Below are positions 1 to 11,060 of a stretch of 64,000 nt of DNA, one piece after another. The first letter of the stretch is position 1. The number at the start of each line of letters is the position of its first letter. The notes under the pieces are model-generated. The model saw only the letters and a program-made list of their open reading frames with translations, was not told the DNA's origin and made no database searches. This DNA comes from Platycnemis pennipes. Its lineage: Eukaryota > Arthropoda > Insecta > Odonata > Platycnemididae. The DNA lies in the NCBI GenBank assembly GCA_933228895.1, contig OW121853.1, positions 10,298,494 to 10,362,493 of the forward strand. Reading direction: 5' to 3'. The translations under genes were made by a program, and so were the position numbers.

Positions 1-300
1 CTACAAAAAGGCAATCGCGCCGCATAGACGCCCCGTGAGGTCGCGGCTTGCAGGGAGGGAGGGCGAGCGGCGGAAGCAGACGGGGGAAGCCTTACCGCAC
101 CATTGCCGACGGGAGCGGGTGCTGGTCGGGAGTTCCCGAATGCGTCGCAGGGGAGAGTGGGGGGGGGAGGAGGGGAAGGGAGGGAGGGAGTGGATCGGAG
201 GGAGGCGCACTCGGCAGACTTGAGGTGCGGGACCGAGGTGCGGTGAGGTAAACGGCTTAGAACGCAAACACAAATACTTCAGCCCTCCCGCGTCGACGAG
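1..300. other. GC-rich purine-rich island at window edge
   Basis: GC-rich stretch with GGGAGGG runs on the plus strand. Reading frames are open on both strands here, which is expected of GC-rich low-complexity DNA, and none resembles a known protein. It could be a promoter or first-exon region of a gene extending to the left of the window. This is inference from composition only. Confidence 0.35.
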
Positions 301-1918
301 AAGTATGCATTGTTTACACCTTAAAATCCTTCCAAGCCAGCATGGCAGGAAGCCTCTCATGAATTCTTGACGCTGGGAAATTTTGGTGGTCGATTTTCGT
401 TAATCTTTTTTGCGGGCTATGAAAGCAAAAGTGGCGCGTGCCTCGTACCGCGTGGCTAAATTTGGACAAAAAGAACAGTTGACTGTTGTACGCGCCCGAT
501 AAAAAACGCAAAAAGTGACGCAGCCCTGTGTCAATTATAAAAAACGTTTCAGCTACGTCTTGCGTCGATTTTGTTCACATCCTTTGTCATTTAGGTGTTT
601 AAAAAAAGAGTACCCAGAGTATTTGAGGGTTTGTTAACAAAATGTGATACAGAAGTGGAAATGATGCCACGAATGCATGCAGGAAGGGATACGTTCATGC
701 GAATAACACGATCATTAATCATTAAGTGAATAAAGACGCTGGCAAATAGTGGATAAAATAAACAAAGCCAGGCTTCCCGACAAGCAAGGCCGAAAACATA
801 AACGCGGTGCGATTAAAAAGAGGCCTTATCATAATAATTGTGGTTTTTCGACGAAAAATTTGGAATTTTGAGTGTCGTCGACTCGTTTACATTATTTCCA
901 GATGTCACTCGCAGCTGACGCTGGCTGCGCCATTGTTTGCAAGTGATTAATGAGCTATTTCTCTGCAAAAATCAATAATGATAAACATCAGTTCCATAAA
1001 TTCTTCAATAATTGGAAGATGTTGCCGGCGAGAGAGAAAATAGTGCAAGGTTTTCCTTGAAGGAAAATGATCCGTTAAGAGTAACGAGCAATTGTTTTCT
1101 CATCATTAAGTTCCCCGGAGTTATATCTTCATGAGTGAATATTTATCTTCTGAAGTATATCATAAAAAAACAGATTTAATGAACACCGAACTATTTTAAA
1201 GAGGAACGTTAACATTTCTCTTTTCTTCTCCAATGCTATTGTATTAAGTCGCTCCATAAGTAGGTATACCCAATTCATGCTGACCTAATGCACAGCTGAG
1301 TCTTATACAACTAGTATTCTTTTTCGCCGTTGGTCACCTTCACGCGCTTTTGCGACATTAGAGCGTTATGATGGTGTTATTGTACATACATTGAAAAATG
1401 TGTGTACAAATTGTCAATGCACGTACTTTTCAATTCGTTTGCTTCAACCAGCGCTTGCTTCCGAACAGATGCTGCCATAGAATTCAAGCCTCCACGGGAT
1501 TATTTTGATATATTAGAATATGGATTTTTAATCATACTGACACCTATTTATTTAATTGTAAGTGATGCAATTAGTAAAGGTATAAATTTTATGGCTGCGG
1601 AAATAGATAGTGGCCTTAATTAATCCATAGTAATAATTTGATTTAGGGTGCTTCGGCAGTGTATGTCTTCAGTATACTTTACCTCTTAGGCACTCAAATT
1701 ACCTGCACTCAATTGCAAATAACCCCAAGATAATTACGCTCAATTTTACATTAAAATACACTTATATATCCATTGTACAATATATTAGAATAACAAAAGG
1801 AAACTCTTGATTCTGGGAGACCGATAAGAATGGAGAACGCAATAAGTCTTGTGAACAATATATGTCTAGGTACAGAAATAATTAAGATTGAGCTGACATT
1901 GTAAACACAGTTTCATAT
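301..1918. other. AT-rich unassigned DNA
   Basis: No protein family, RNA gene or repeat shared with the rest of the window was recognised. The 73-codon frame at 1402-1623 has no recognisable motif and looks like chance. Confidence 0.5.
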
Positions 1919-1982
1919 AAAGTATACATGATAAAATCGAAGTTCGAAGCATTGACGTGGTGGAAGGTTGTCATGATGTCAG

Positions 1983-2011
1983 CCAATAAGAAACCTTAGT
2001 CACTTCCACAG
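1983..2011. repeat. Left arm of PLE1 inverted repeat
   Basis: 29 nt, matching the reverse complement of 3307-3335 with a single mismatch. It sits 52 nt inside the left target duplication and directly abuts the reverse-transcriptase reading frame. Confidence 0.9.
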
Positions 2012-2013
2012 CA

Positions 2014-3098
2014 GTTGACGAAGCTATTAAAGTAGCGGAAAATTTCTTAGACACTTCCGACGCGGCCATCGAACTTATAAACCTAATGCGACTATGCACC
2101 AGCCAAAATTATTTTTCATTTGAGCACCAAATATACCGCCAGAATGATGGGTTAGCCATGGGTTGCCCTCTTTCACCCCTCCTTGCCGATATCTTTATGG
2201 ATGATTGGGAGAAAAAACTTTTTAATTCTGACAATAGGTTACTCAACAATGTTTTATACTGGTACCGCTACGTGGATGACATTTTATGTTTATGGACGGG
2301 CAGCAGACGACAGCTAGACAGTTTTTTATCTCTTTTAAATAGTATTCATCCTATGATATATTTACAATGGAAATAGGTGGATCATCATTGAATTTTTTAG
2401 ACTTGACCATTTTTATTCAAAATAACAGACATAATTTTTCCATCTACAGGAAACCCACTCACACAGATGCGGTCATACCCAGTGATTCGTGACACCCCCA
2501 CTCCCATAAGCATGCCGTATTTTATTCAATGATCCACCGGCTCCTACATGTCCCACTATCATCTTCAAATTTTAACTTAGAACTCAACATCATTCGACAA
2601 ATTGCCCACACTAATGGGTATGAAGATGATTTAATTACCAGAATCTTAAATAAAAAGCTGAAATGCCTAGCTTAATCACATTCCAGCTCCCTGTCACCCG
2701 CGGAAACTAAAAATAAAACTAAACGGTTTAAAATACCTTTCATAGGTCCCTTATCTTTTGCGGCATTAAAGGCTATCCCTCGAGACACTCTCAACCCATG
2801 TTTTTACAACACTCATACCTTGGGCCGTTTGTTAAATAATTCTAAAGATTTTATCGAACCAATTTTAAGAAGTGGAGTATACAAACGTGTATGTAAGAAC
2901 TGTAATAGATTTTATATCGGCCAAACTGGACGCAACTTTAAAATTAGAGCTAAAGAACACCGAACGTGCTTCCAAAACAAAGATAATTCTTCGGCATTCG
3001 CCCGGCACCTTTTAGAATTGGGCCACCAAAGTGACTTCCAACCGGAGGTCATTCAGTACTCAGCAAAAGGGCGAAAATTGGACGCCTGTGAGCAGTAG
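2014..3098 (+). pseudogene. Penelope-like reverse transcriptase + GIY-YIG endonuclease (broken)
   Basis: The product would be the single polyprotein of a Penelope-like element, which reverse-transcribes element RNA at a nick made by its own endonuclease. In the first block (frame of 2086-2376) GLAMGCPLSPLLADIFM (residues 23-38 from the ATG at 2086) matches the RT palm motif after the first catalytic region, and YVDD (residues 62-65) is the catalytic aspartate pair. A frameshift near 2350 moves the reading to FLDLTIF and KPTHTDA, both typical downstream blocks in this family. The second block, 2820-3098, has GVY (about 2874) and YIGQTGR (about 2913), the GIY-YIG signature, with a CxxC pair between them and a downstream HLLELGH, as in Penelope endonucleases. 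The N-terminal third is absent because of 5' truncation. No intact start exists; the ATG at 2086 is internal. Confidence 0.85.
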
Positions 3099-3249
3099 GC
3101 GATCGGCCTGGCGAGGAACTCCAACTGCCTCGTCAACGACGTAACTTTCCATAACCAATCTCCGTTGCTGCTCGTCACTCTACCTACCCCCTCTCCCCAC
3201 CCATCCCCCTTCCCTCCACCATGACTATATATACTAAGACTGAGATGAC

Positions 3250-3300
3250 CATTGTTACCTGAGGATGGCGTAACTGCCGAAACCGGTCGTATGTTTAATA
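3250..3300 (+). ncRNA. Hammerhead-ribozyme-like motif in PLE1 3' region
   Basis: Reading 5' to 3': CUGAGGA (3259-3265, fits CUGANGA), a GGC/GCC stem II (3267-3269 with 3276-3278), GAAA (3279-3282), then a minimal ACC/GGU stem III and UC before the predicted cleavage point after 3288. Stem I is at least 3 bp, UAC against GUA. Very short stem III is known for hammerheads of Penelope-like elements, which are thought to act as dimers. Activity of this copy is not known. Confidence 0.6.
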
Positions 3301-3306
3301 AAAATC

Positions 3307-3335
3307 CTGTGGAAGTGACTAAGGTTTCATATTGG
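3307..3335. repeat. Right arm of PLE1 inverted repeat
   Basis: Partner of 1983-2011; lies between the hammerhead-like motif and the right target duplication. Confidence 0.9.
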
Positions 3336-3375
3336 TTCACAAAGTATACATGCCTCGTGTATTGGGAATAGTATG

Positions 3376-3400
3376 AATGGGGGCGTTTTCTCGGTACCAG
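3376..3400 (+). repeat. Isolated M1 MITE left end
   Basis: The sequence AATGGGGGCGTTTTCTCGG matches the terminal repeat of the M1 family, but the sequence diverges straight after it. A fuller M1 copy begins about 110 bp further on, so this may be a relic of an older copy. Confidence 0.5.
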
Positions 3401-3511
3401 AATAAGACAGAATAGGCAGTCTAAGTATGGAAGAACAGAAAAAACATGAAAAGAATGAAAATACTGCATATCAAAGGTAAAAGTAGATGAAATAGTTAGT
3501 CATTGAACAGA

Positions 3512-4047
3512 TAGAGACGTTTACTTGGAAAGAAAATCGCTATTTTGTACACGAAATTGTTAGATGGACACGAAACTTGAATTTTAGTGAGTTAATTAAT
3601 CTTAAATCTGACCAGAGTCATTCACTCATAAATCAAAAATTGAAATAAGCAAAAGTTGACGCCCACTGAACGAGATGCGTTAAGGATTACTACGTCATCC
3701 ACCTCCCCTCCTTGACTGTTTTTAGGGAAAGGGAGGGGAGTGAAGGCGGGGGCGGAAGTTGTGCTCGCACAGATCCTGACGCAACCACTTCCATTGGCAG
3801 AATCAGCTGTTTGTCCCTCATTGTGATAGAGCGAAGGAGCTTCTCATTCTCAGGTATGATTGGACGAAGTGGATTACGTAATAGTCCTTTGCATGCCCAC
3901 TTTTCCGTAAGGGTTAAAATTAACAGTTCTTCGCCGCTTATAACTCGATAACTAATTCATGGATCTAAGAATGAAAAAAACATTTGTCTTCAAAATCCAC
4001 AAACTCTATCTGAATCGGCAATAAAAAATATGGTAAATGATCCCATT
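3512..4047 (+). mobile_element. M1 MITE, near full length
   Basis: Non-autonomous element of about 530 bp, recognised by comparison with at least eight other copies in this window. The 5' end reads GAGACGTTTAC (consensus AATGGGGGCGTTTAC) and the 3' end TGGTAAATGATCCCATT (consensus TGGTAAACGACCCCATT), so ends are imperfect inverted repeats of about 14 bp. Shared internal blocks are a GTGACGCCCACC-like block, a purine run, GATTGGACGAAG, CCCACTTTTCCG and CCGCTTATAACTCG. The reading frames inside it are not conserved as protein between copies. Confidence 0.85.
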
Positions 4048-4269
4048 AAATAAAACGCAAGTTCAAGATATCGAAATATGAAAACTGTGAATTTCACAGG
4101 AATATTTTAAGATATGAGCTCCGTGATCGTGATTCGAAGAAGAAGATCACGAAAAACAGATGCGGATGTTGAAACGGGCAATCAAGACTTTCATTCAGGC
4201 AATGCGTGACGAAACCACACATGAAAAAAAAGAGGCATGTTTCCCCTAGCAGACCGAGAGGCAAACCCG

Positions 4270-4860
4270 ATCACTTAAACGTTGGCTTCCGCATGGAGGA
4301 AAAGCTTAGCAGGAGGAGTATCAGCGGAGAGTGGAGGAGGACTAGAATCCTGTGCAGTGGGAGTGTAATTAGCGATGCAATGAGAGGAAGCAGTGTGTCT
4401 GGAGCAGTTTGGGATGCCGAGTGCGGCGCGGCAGACCGCAGAAAGGGAGAAAGGGCCTCCGCTCCCGCCCGCGGAAGAGAGGTGGTGTGTGAGCCGAATC
4501 GAAGGGGGGGGGGGGGGGGGGGAGGAATCCAGGGTGCTTGTCTCACCCTCCCCACTCCTGAACACACCCTCGAACACATGAATGAAGACACACACACACA
4601 CATTCCCACAGCGAGCGCTATCTGTTCTCGTGTTTTAGTCGCCCACGCCTCCCCTCGCCCAAAACACTGGGGAAACACCGCCCCCCCACCCCCCCAAACC
4701 TCCCAGTCCCACACAGGCTCCCACTACCGCTCGGCGCCGGCGCTGGGACCGCAGGCCCCGTCCGCAAAATCACTCACCCACCCTGCCTCCCCCCTGCCTA
4801 CTTCCCTCGGCCGCACTCACAATATCAGCTCCCAAATATCAGCTTAAACACGGTTGTTAA
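4270..4860. other. GC-rich island with a 19-G tract
   Basis: Purine-rich on the plus strand to about 4522, then C-rich to 4850. It contains an uninterrupted run of 19 G at 4504-4522 and a short CA repeat at about 4588-4602. Open frames on both strands up to 213 codons are low-complexity Pro/Gly/Ser/Arg readings with no recognisable domain. Confidence 0.4.
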
Positions 4861-7479
4861 AATGGGGGCGAAACACGTGTGGGAGTGATCGCGAGAGTGT
4901 TTCCTGCTTTGTGAAAACAGCAATCAGAATCAACAATGTGCGCGAAGTCTGTTCAGACATTTGAGTCTCTCTTAAAATGCTGCGTTAAGGAACACCGTGA
5001 TTGAGCGGTCAGGGAAAAGGGAATAGGAAAGATTGCCGAGAAAAAATATATGATAAGGGTTATAAAGTATTTTAGGTTTTCTCAGTGAATAGGTACAATG
5101 AATTTCTTTTCGCCATCATCTTAAGGCTGAATGCGAGGTTGGACTCAGTTATTGAAACGTTATTGTCCGTTAAAGCTATCACTCGAAATGAATCCCAAGA
5201 AAAATTATTGATAAATTTGACCAACAATCGCTCTATCAATATGGGACATATTAAAGACAAAATTGATCGACCGAAAGATAAACGAGTCCTCGTAAGAGAA
5301 AGTAAAAATCTTTTAAAAGCCTCAAAAATTTGGCTCATACTCATACAGATCTTGATACATAATGGCCCTTTAAATGTAATTGTCAAGGAACGAATGTCAA
5401 AAAAAGAACTCGCATGAGATATATGGAGCAAATAGTGTGTGTGAAAGAGAAGGACAAATTATGTTACCATGAAGAGGGAAGCTGAATGAAGAAACACATA
5501 AGTATGAAACGAAGGATTGACCTTGATAAGGGAGGTTACATTATTTTTAATATCAAGTTCATTTCATTATCACAATTCAATTGCAGACCATAAGTTTTTT
5601 CAGCTAAAATGTATTTTGAAATGAATTTGTTTGAATTAAGCATTCAATGAAGAAGCCAATATAATTTGATGAATTATTGAATCATTATTTTTTACAAGTT
5701 GCAATCGAAAGATATAAACTAATGAACGGCAAAATATCAAGTCATCTAGAAGTCTATTTATGCAGGATTGACGAATAAGCTGAAATAAAACTCATCACAT
5801 CTAGCAATAAAATATTTAGAAATGTATGCTACGTTTTGATTCCCATGCTTTTTATTGGTAAGCTGATTTCCAGGCCTCTATTTTAATATACTTATAGATT
5901 TTTTTTCAGGAGTTTAGGCCCTAGAGAAAATGAAAAATTTTAACTATTTGGCCGACACTTCGGAAAATATATTTTTTTCTTCTTCACTGCTTCAAGTTCT
6001 TTTGAGGTGAATTTGTTTTTTTTTCAAAAAAATATTGTGTACTTTTTATCGAATTCTTATAGGAGGCTTCAAATTTTTACTGTGATGGTCGATATTTCTA
6101 GTCTCTCAGTATTACATGGCGAAGCATTTAGTGAGAGAGGACATATGTTTATGATATTTTTAAGGAAAAATATTTGGAGAACATACTACTTTCCAGATAA
6201 ACTGTTGATATGCTAAAACAACAGCCAGACTGGCACATCCCCAACTGTTTTGTGCACCTACCTGTCGTAAGTTTTGGTTCGTGAATACATTTCTTGGTGA
6301 AATATATGGTGCCTCTTTTGGATATGAAATGAAGATGGTGGGAAATAATTTAACATTTTCTACTTCATTTTTTCATGCTCATACTCCTTACAGGACACTT
6401 CAGAGATATACTGGAGTGTCCACTGTAAAATCAATCGAATCTGTCAATAAATAAATTAAAACTCACTGTTGTAAGAGAGTAGGCAATTCTTAGTATGTCA
6501 TCGTGTCACTATGCATAATACGTCTGTGATACCTCAGTACGAAACAGGCAGATTTGTATCAATGGCAAAGTCAAGGCGACAAATTTGTCCAAAAGTGGAC
6601 AACTTTCTACAGCTACCTTTTTCTCAAATTGAAAATAGAGAACAAATCTAGTTGTTAAATTTTTAAGGGGTTCATAATTCACAGTAATTAGAGCATCTAA
6701 TTATGACATTATAATATAGTAGCTAGTGTACTTCACCTTATTGATTTTCATTCGCAGAGTAAAATATAACTTCGCAAAATTATTAGAGCCCTAAATAGTA
6801 AGAAACTGATAACCTCTTCCGCCACAAGCAAATACAGATAAATCTATGGATGGAAAGTAGAATTTGTAGTGTATGTTTCGAGTGGTACTCATAGAAATCT
6901 CCCTTTTAGGTGGATAGTATAAGTATAATTTAGTGAATGAACGCAGTTTATTCCCTGCCATCCATCATCATCCGCTGACATATATCCACGAATTTTTTTG
7001 CATGGTAGTCAAAATAAATAGATATACACTGTAGGTACCTGTGTCACGAGTTTTAACTGAAAAACTTCACCGATTTTAACCTTCAAAAATGATAATCTTG
7101 AGGAAATTATTATTCCATTGCCTAGGTATATTCGGCGATTTACATCAATTGAAACAAATAAATCATTGCCGTTACATATATAGTTGAAATTTTGTAAATT
7201 TTTTAGATAGATGAAACATTGCATAAGTGTCCTCATGAGTACCATACACCAAGGTACGCGTAATATGCAGATAAAAGAGACCCAATAAATTCACCGACCG
7301 AGAGATAATATAACTTCACCACACATATTCTCAGAGAATGACGGAAAGCCAAGCTTATTTCCTCAAGTTGCCTTACAGTTAGCAATACTGAGCTATAAAG
7401 TCAGTAACAAACCAACTGAAACACACGAAGCCTCTTGAATCAGACCAGCGCAGGCTTTACCAGGAAAGGAGTGGCAAGT
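4861..7479. other. AT-rich unassigned DNA
   Basis: Nothing recognised. The 110-codon frame at 5085-5417 and the 69-codon frame at 6007-6216 lack any motif I know, and the former is also open on the opposite strand over nearly the same interval, which argues for chance. Confidence 0.5.
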
Positions 7480-7800
7480 AGAAATCTCGAGGGATGCTTC
7501 TGACATGGCAAAAGAAAATTTCGGCTGGGGCCGAGGAGGGGGTGAGTTGGAAGGGAAGTGAGGCCCTGGAGGAATAAGAGAAGGGAAGCGAAAAGGTCAA
7601 AGCGATCGCGAGGAGGTGGAGGGAGGGATTTGGACGAAATTACGTCTCCGTCCCTCCCGTCAATTGCGTGGAAGGGAATATTAACGGCGCGCGCAATGCA
7701 AAGGAATTCATGTTTACGCAGATGTTGAATGAGTGCGAATGAGTTGGATGACGATTGGGAAAAGCTGCACGATGACGTGAAAGAGACGTCAAAAGCCAAA
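7480..7800. other. Short moderately GC-rich island
   Basis: Purine-rich plus strand with several CpG dinucleotides. A 119-codon minus-strand frame spans it, without recognisable domains. Possible regulatory or exon-edge DNA; composition only. Confidence 0.25.
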
Positions 7801-8269
7801 AATGTGTAAGTACCTTGTGTACATTAACATACTCCGTCTGTAAGTACTAAGAAATATGACATTCACTGGTCTTAAAGCTCAAGAAGTATTGTCTTCAATC
7901 GTAGTGCCAACCTCGTCTTGTTCCAAGATATTGCATGGTTGGATTTGGTTTGGCCTCTATTCTTGTATCCCGGCAACCGGAGAGGGAATGAAAACGAAGT
8001 TTTAACTGAACTTAATTTTCTTCTAGTGATAATGTCAAACTAAGCAGTACATAAAAGCATTTGCCAAATCAGGACCTGGTAAATTTTAGACAAGAATATT
8101 TCCTACGTGTAGTTAAAAAGAGCACATAGCAATATAATGGCCAGATTGGTTGCGTAATATGAGTACCTTAGTCCATCATTCAGTTGGAAAGGTTCTTAGC
8201 TCTTAAGAACTATTGCTATTAGCACTTCGCACGTTTATCACATCTGCCAGTACATTACTTAGCATACGC

Positions 8270-8332
8270 TTGTTCAACCCCATGCCACGCATTCACCAGG
8301 TTGCATACCGGGAATCCTGTAGATGTAGATGA
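8270..8332 (+). repeat. Decayed LINE-A 3' end (probable)
   Basis: Ends in the diagnostic tail GTAGATGTAGATG, preceded by a degraded version of the LINE-A terminal hairpin (CCATGCCAC then GGTTGCATACC). The reverse-transcriptase part was not found upstream, so this is either a 5'-truncated or very old copy. Confidence 0.4.
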
Positions 8333-8435
8333 CGGTCAACAAGAAACACAGGTCGATTTTCAGGGGAGTCAACCATCAGCTGTCACTTACGCCATTTAAA
8401 ATAGGTAATTTAGATGAAGATAGAAATGATCGTGT

Positions 8436-8650
8436 TAAGTGGGAAGGGCGGAGGGAAAACCGGTGTCAGAATAAGCCCGTTCTTAACGAAAAGGGAAAAG
8501 GAGTCCACGGTTTAAAGTCTCATCCCACGGGCTGAGCACTGCACCCGAAATGTTTTCCACAAACAAGATACACCATTGAAACATCCTCTCCTCAGTAACA
8601 TTCAAACCCGGACCCTCGGGATACCAAACCAATGCTCAATCTCTCAAAGA
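8436..8650 (-). mobile_element. S1 SINE, diverged, minus strand
   Basis: Read on the minus strand it has a tRNA B-box-like GGGTTTGAATG segment, then GTGGGATGAGACTTTAAACC, which aligns to the GGATGGGACGTTAAGCCGTGG core of the S1 copy at 31367-31665, and a tail ending ACACCGGTTTTCCCTCCGCC that matches the tails of the other copies. Target duplication not identified. Confidence 0.6.
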
Positions 8651-9469
8651 AACCTGATCCTTCAAGACAAACTTTTGCAATGAGTAAACTATTTATGAGT
8701 GGAATTTGGAAGGATACCAATACGCGACAGTTTAAGAGCAAATATGACTAAACTGACTAAAACAAATACTAAATTTTGCAACTACTCCAACCTAAATTGA
8801 ACAATCTAGGATGCATATATGCGCTGGATAGCGCAACTTACTTCACAAAAAGTATGCCCCTCAAAGCTATAATTCATCCACGTAGGTAGGTCAGTAAAGC
8901 TTCAGAGTAGCAGTTGTGCGTTTACATACAACTTTGGAAATGTACTGGTTATGGTAGAACTATGTAGTGGTTATAGTAGGACGAAGCCATGGTTGAATTC
9001 AGTCACTGGTATAAAACCAATGTATTTTGAACACCTTGAAATGTAACTCTGGGGAACTTTAATACTTCTAAAATAAAAAGAAAATTTTTTTCACTAAAGT
9101 GATAAACTTACATTTAAATTTAAGCAGCCTTTCATACCTCCAAAGTTTATGTGAACTGTATTTAACTTCATATGAAGGCTGAATTTTACAGGGAAGTCAT
9201 AAAGAAAAAACCACTTTTCGCTAAAAATTAAGTTGCACCGAGCGAATATTTTTAAAATGGCATTAAAATGAATATTCTTCAATTAACAGGTGGGAAAAGA
9301 GCCTAATTGTACCGGAGCTCTTCTTCATTTCCCCTTATTCAATTAAAAAAAAAGAGGAAAAAGCGAAATAACCAGAAATTCAGCTCTTTAAGTAACCCTC
9401 ATTTTCCGACTTTTTTCATCCCCCCACAGCTCCATGCAAATCAAATGAAATTATAAAATAAGCGTGGGC
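8651..9469. other. Unassigned AT-rich DNA with a SINE-head-like patch
   Basis: Mostly nothing recognisable. Around 8963-9012 the words GTAGTGGTTATAGTAGG and CAGTCACTGG resemble the tRNA-like head of S1 copies (compare 35960-36010, minus strand), so a SINE head fragment is possible. Confidence 0.3.
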
Positions 9470-11060
9470 CGGGGAGGTGGGGGAAGAGGAAAGGATCCTC
9501 CATCTTTTTACCTCGTTTTCCTCGGCGATAATTATCCTTTTTAAACTCTCGGGCGCCCTAAAGGCTGGGAGAGCAGCGGACTTTAAATGCATGAGTCTTG
9601 TTCTGTCTCAATCCCACTTTTCCGCGAGTCAGGGCTCTTATTTTCTCAGAGTATATTTCTTCTTTCCTCCTCTCCCGAGTGCTTTTGCCTCGCCGCCACC
9701 CCTTCCCCGCCCTTCCACCAACCGTCACGAGCAAATACGAGGGCGTTTTTCAATTTTTTGGCAAATAAGCGCATCCACTCCGCTCCCTTCCCGGGGGAGG
9801 GGAAAAAACACACCACCCCATTCCTCGCACGGAATAAAAATCCTTCCCTCTTCCCAAAAAACAGGCATAATCAAAAGCGAGCGGGAAGAGGAGTCCGCTT
9901 CTGCTGCTTTTCCCAGAAATTTCCTCCCACAAGCCCTCGCCTCACCCTCCTACTCCCCCCTTCCTTCCGTCCAAAAAAGAAAATGGTGAAAAATATAAAG
10001 GAATACAAAATATCTCCGACGAGACCGGGCACACAAGCGTATAAGCCCTTCACATCCCAGGCGAAGAAGGTTGGGCATAAAACTCGATTTTAAAAAATAA
10101 ATGCAAGACAAAGAGGCCCACTCCTCTCTATGCGAAAATAAAAATAATAAATAGAAATAGCAAAATAAGGGCGGGGGTTAGGAGGACTTCCAAGAGCTTG
10201 GTAAAAGAAGCACATGAAAAGTAAAAATAATAACGCAAACGCTGAAACATTCATTTCTTCCTCCCGAGCGGTTTCCACTTTTGAGCAATTTTCTTCCCTT
10301 TCGAGAGGGAGAAAAAAACTGACTGAAGGAGAGGGTTGGAACCCCTCACATTTTCTGGGAGGAGTGGAGAGGGCAGGAGGGAGGCAGAAAGAAGAGGGTC
10401 CCAGGGTGACAGGCCAGGGGGAGGGGGGGTGGGTGGCATAAGGAGCGAGGGAGGGAAGGAGGGGGACGCACCCCTCCCCTCCTTTCCTTCGCGACAGAGG
10501 GTCGCCTCGCCCTTGCAAGATGGCGTCCAAGCGAGTCTTTTCTCCATCCGGCCCAGCCTCCCTCGGTCGTTCTCTGTTTTAAGAGGCGGGAGGGGAGGGA
10601 GGGGGGGAGAGGAGAGGGGTCCTGAAGAGCCGCTTCGTTCAATACGAAAACCCTTTTCCCTTCCTTACTTCTTCGGCTCCTTCTCTCCAGCTAGCCGCCC
10701 CCCCCGCCCAGCCCGCCCTCCCCTCCAGCTCCAGTCGGAGGGACGTAAACTCCCACTGCCGAACGTCGATACTCGATTACCCCCGCGTCGACTCCGAGAC
10801 GTGGACCCTTCCTCCTTTTGCACTCGTCCCCTCCCTTCTCCACACCTTTTCCCCCACCCTCCGTGCCACTGCTGCCGCATCCCTGCCGCCCATAAAACTC
10901 CCGGCATGCCCCCTCCCACCCATTCCGATTCCCTCGGCACTTCGGGACGCAGGGGCTGCTGTCTCACTGTCTTCCTCCTTCCCTCCCGCTCCGACTTCCA
11001 AATGGCGAGGTGACCTTTCTGTGAGGAGATGAGAGAGGCGTCCGGTGAGAAAAGGTAAGA
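9470..11060. promoter_or_regulatory. Largest GC-rich island; possible promoter/first-exon region
   Basis: About 1.6 kb with long polypyrimidine and polypurine runs and frequent CpG, especially 10300-11050. The segment CAAGATGGCGTCC at 10516-10528 matches the YY1-type promoter motif. A strong splice-donor-like AAAAG|GTAAGA lies at 11049-11059. Long open frames exist on several frames of both strands, with only Pro/Ser/Arg/Gly-rich low-complexity translations, so I do not call a protein. A promoter with a non-coding or short first exon spliced at 11053 is a possibility; the alternative is simple-sequence DNA without function. Confidence 0.3.

Larger units (their letters stand above)
1931..3340 (+). 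mobile_element. Penelope-like retroelement PLE1, 5'-truncated
   Basis: The insertion is bounded by a perfect 12-bp direct repeat, AAAGTATACATG, at 1919-1930 and 3341-3352, read as the target-site duplication. Inside are Penelope-type reverse transcriptase motifs, then a GIY-YIG endonuclease, then a 3' non-coding end with a hammerhead-like motif. A 29-nt segment at 1983-2011 is repeated in inverse orientation at 3307-3335 with one mismatch. The reading frame begins immediately after the left arm at about 2014, in the middle of the reverse transcriptase, so the element is 5'-truncated and its left end carries an inverted piece of its right end. Pseudo-LTRs in such arrangements are known for Penelope-like elements. 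The copy is dead: frameshift near 2350 and stops near 2489 and 2674. Confidence 0.88.

Noticed and set aside
4206..4847. 213-codon plus-strand frame
   Set aside because: Crosses a 19-G tract and C-rich simple sequence; competing frames of similar length on both strands.
5085..5417. 110-codon frame in AT-rich DNA
   Set aside because: No recognisable motif and the opposite strand is open over the same interval.
9477..10093. Two overlapping ~170-codon frames
   Set aside because: Low-complexity Pro/Ser/Lys readings in a GC-rich island, both equally long in different frames, no domain.
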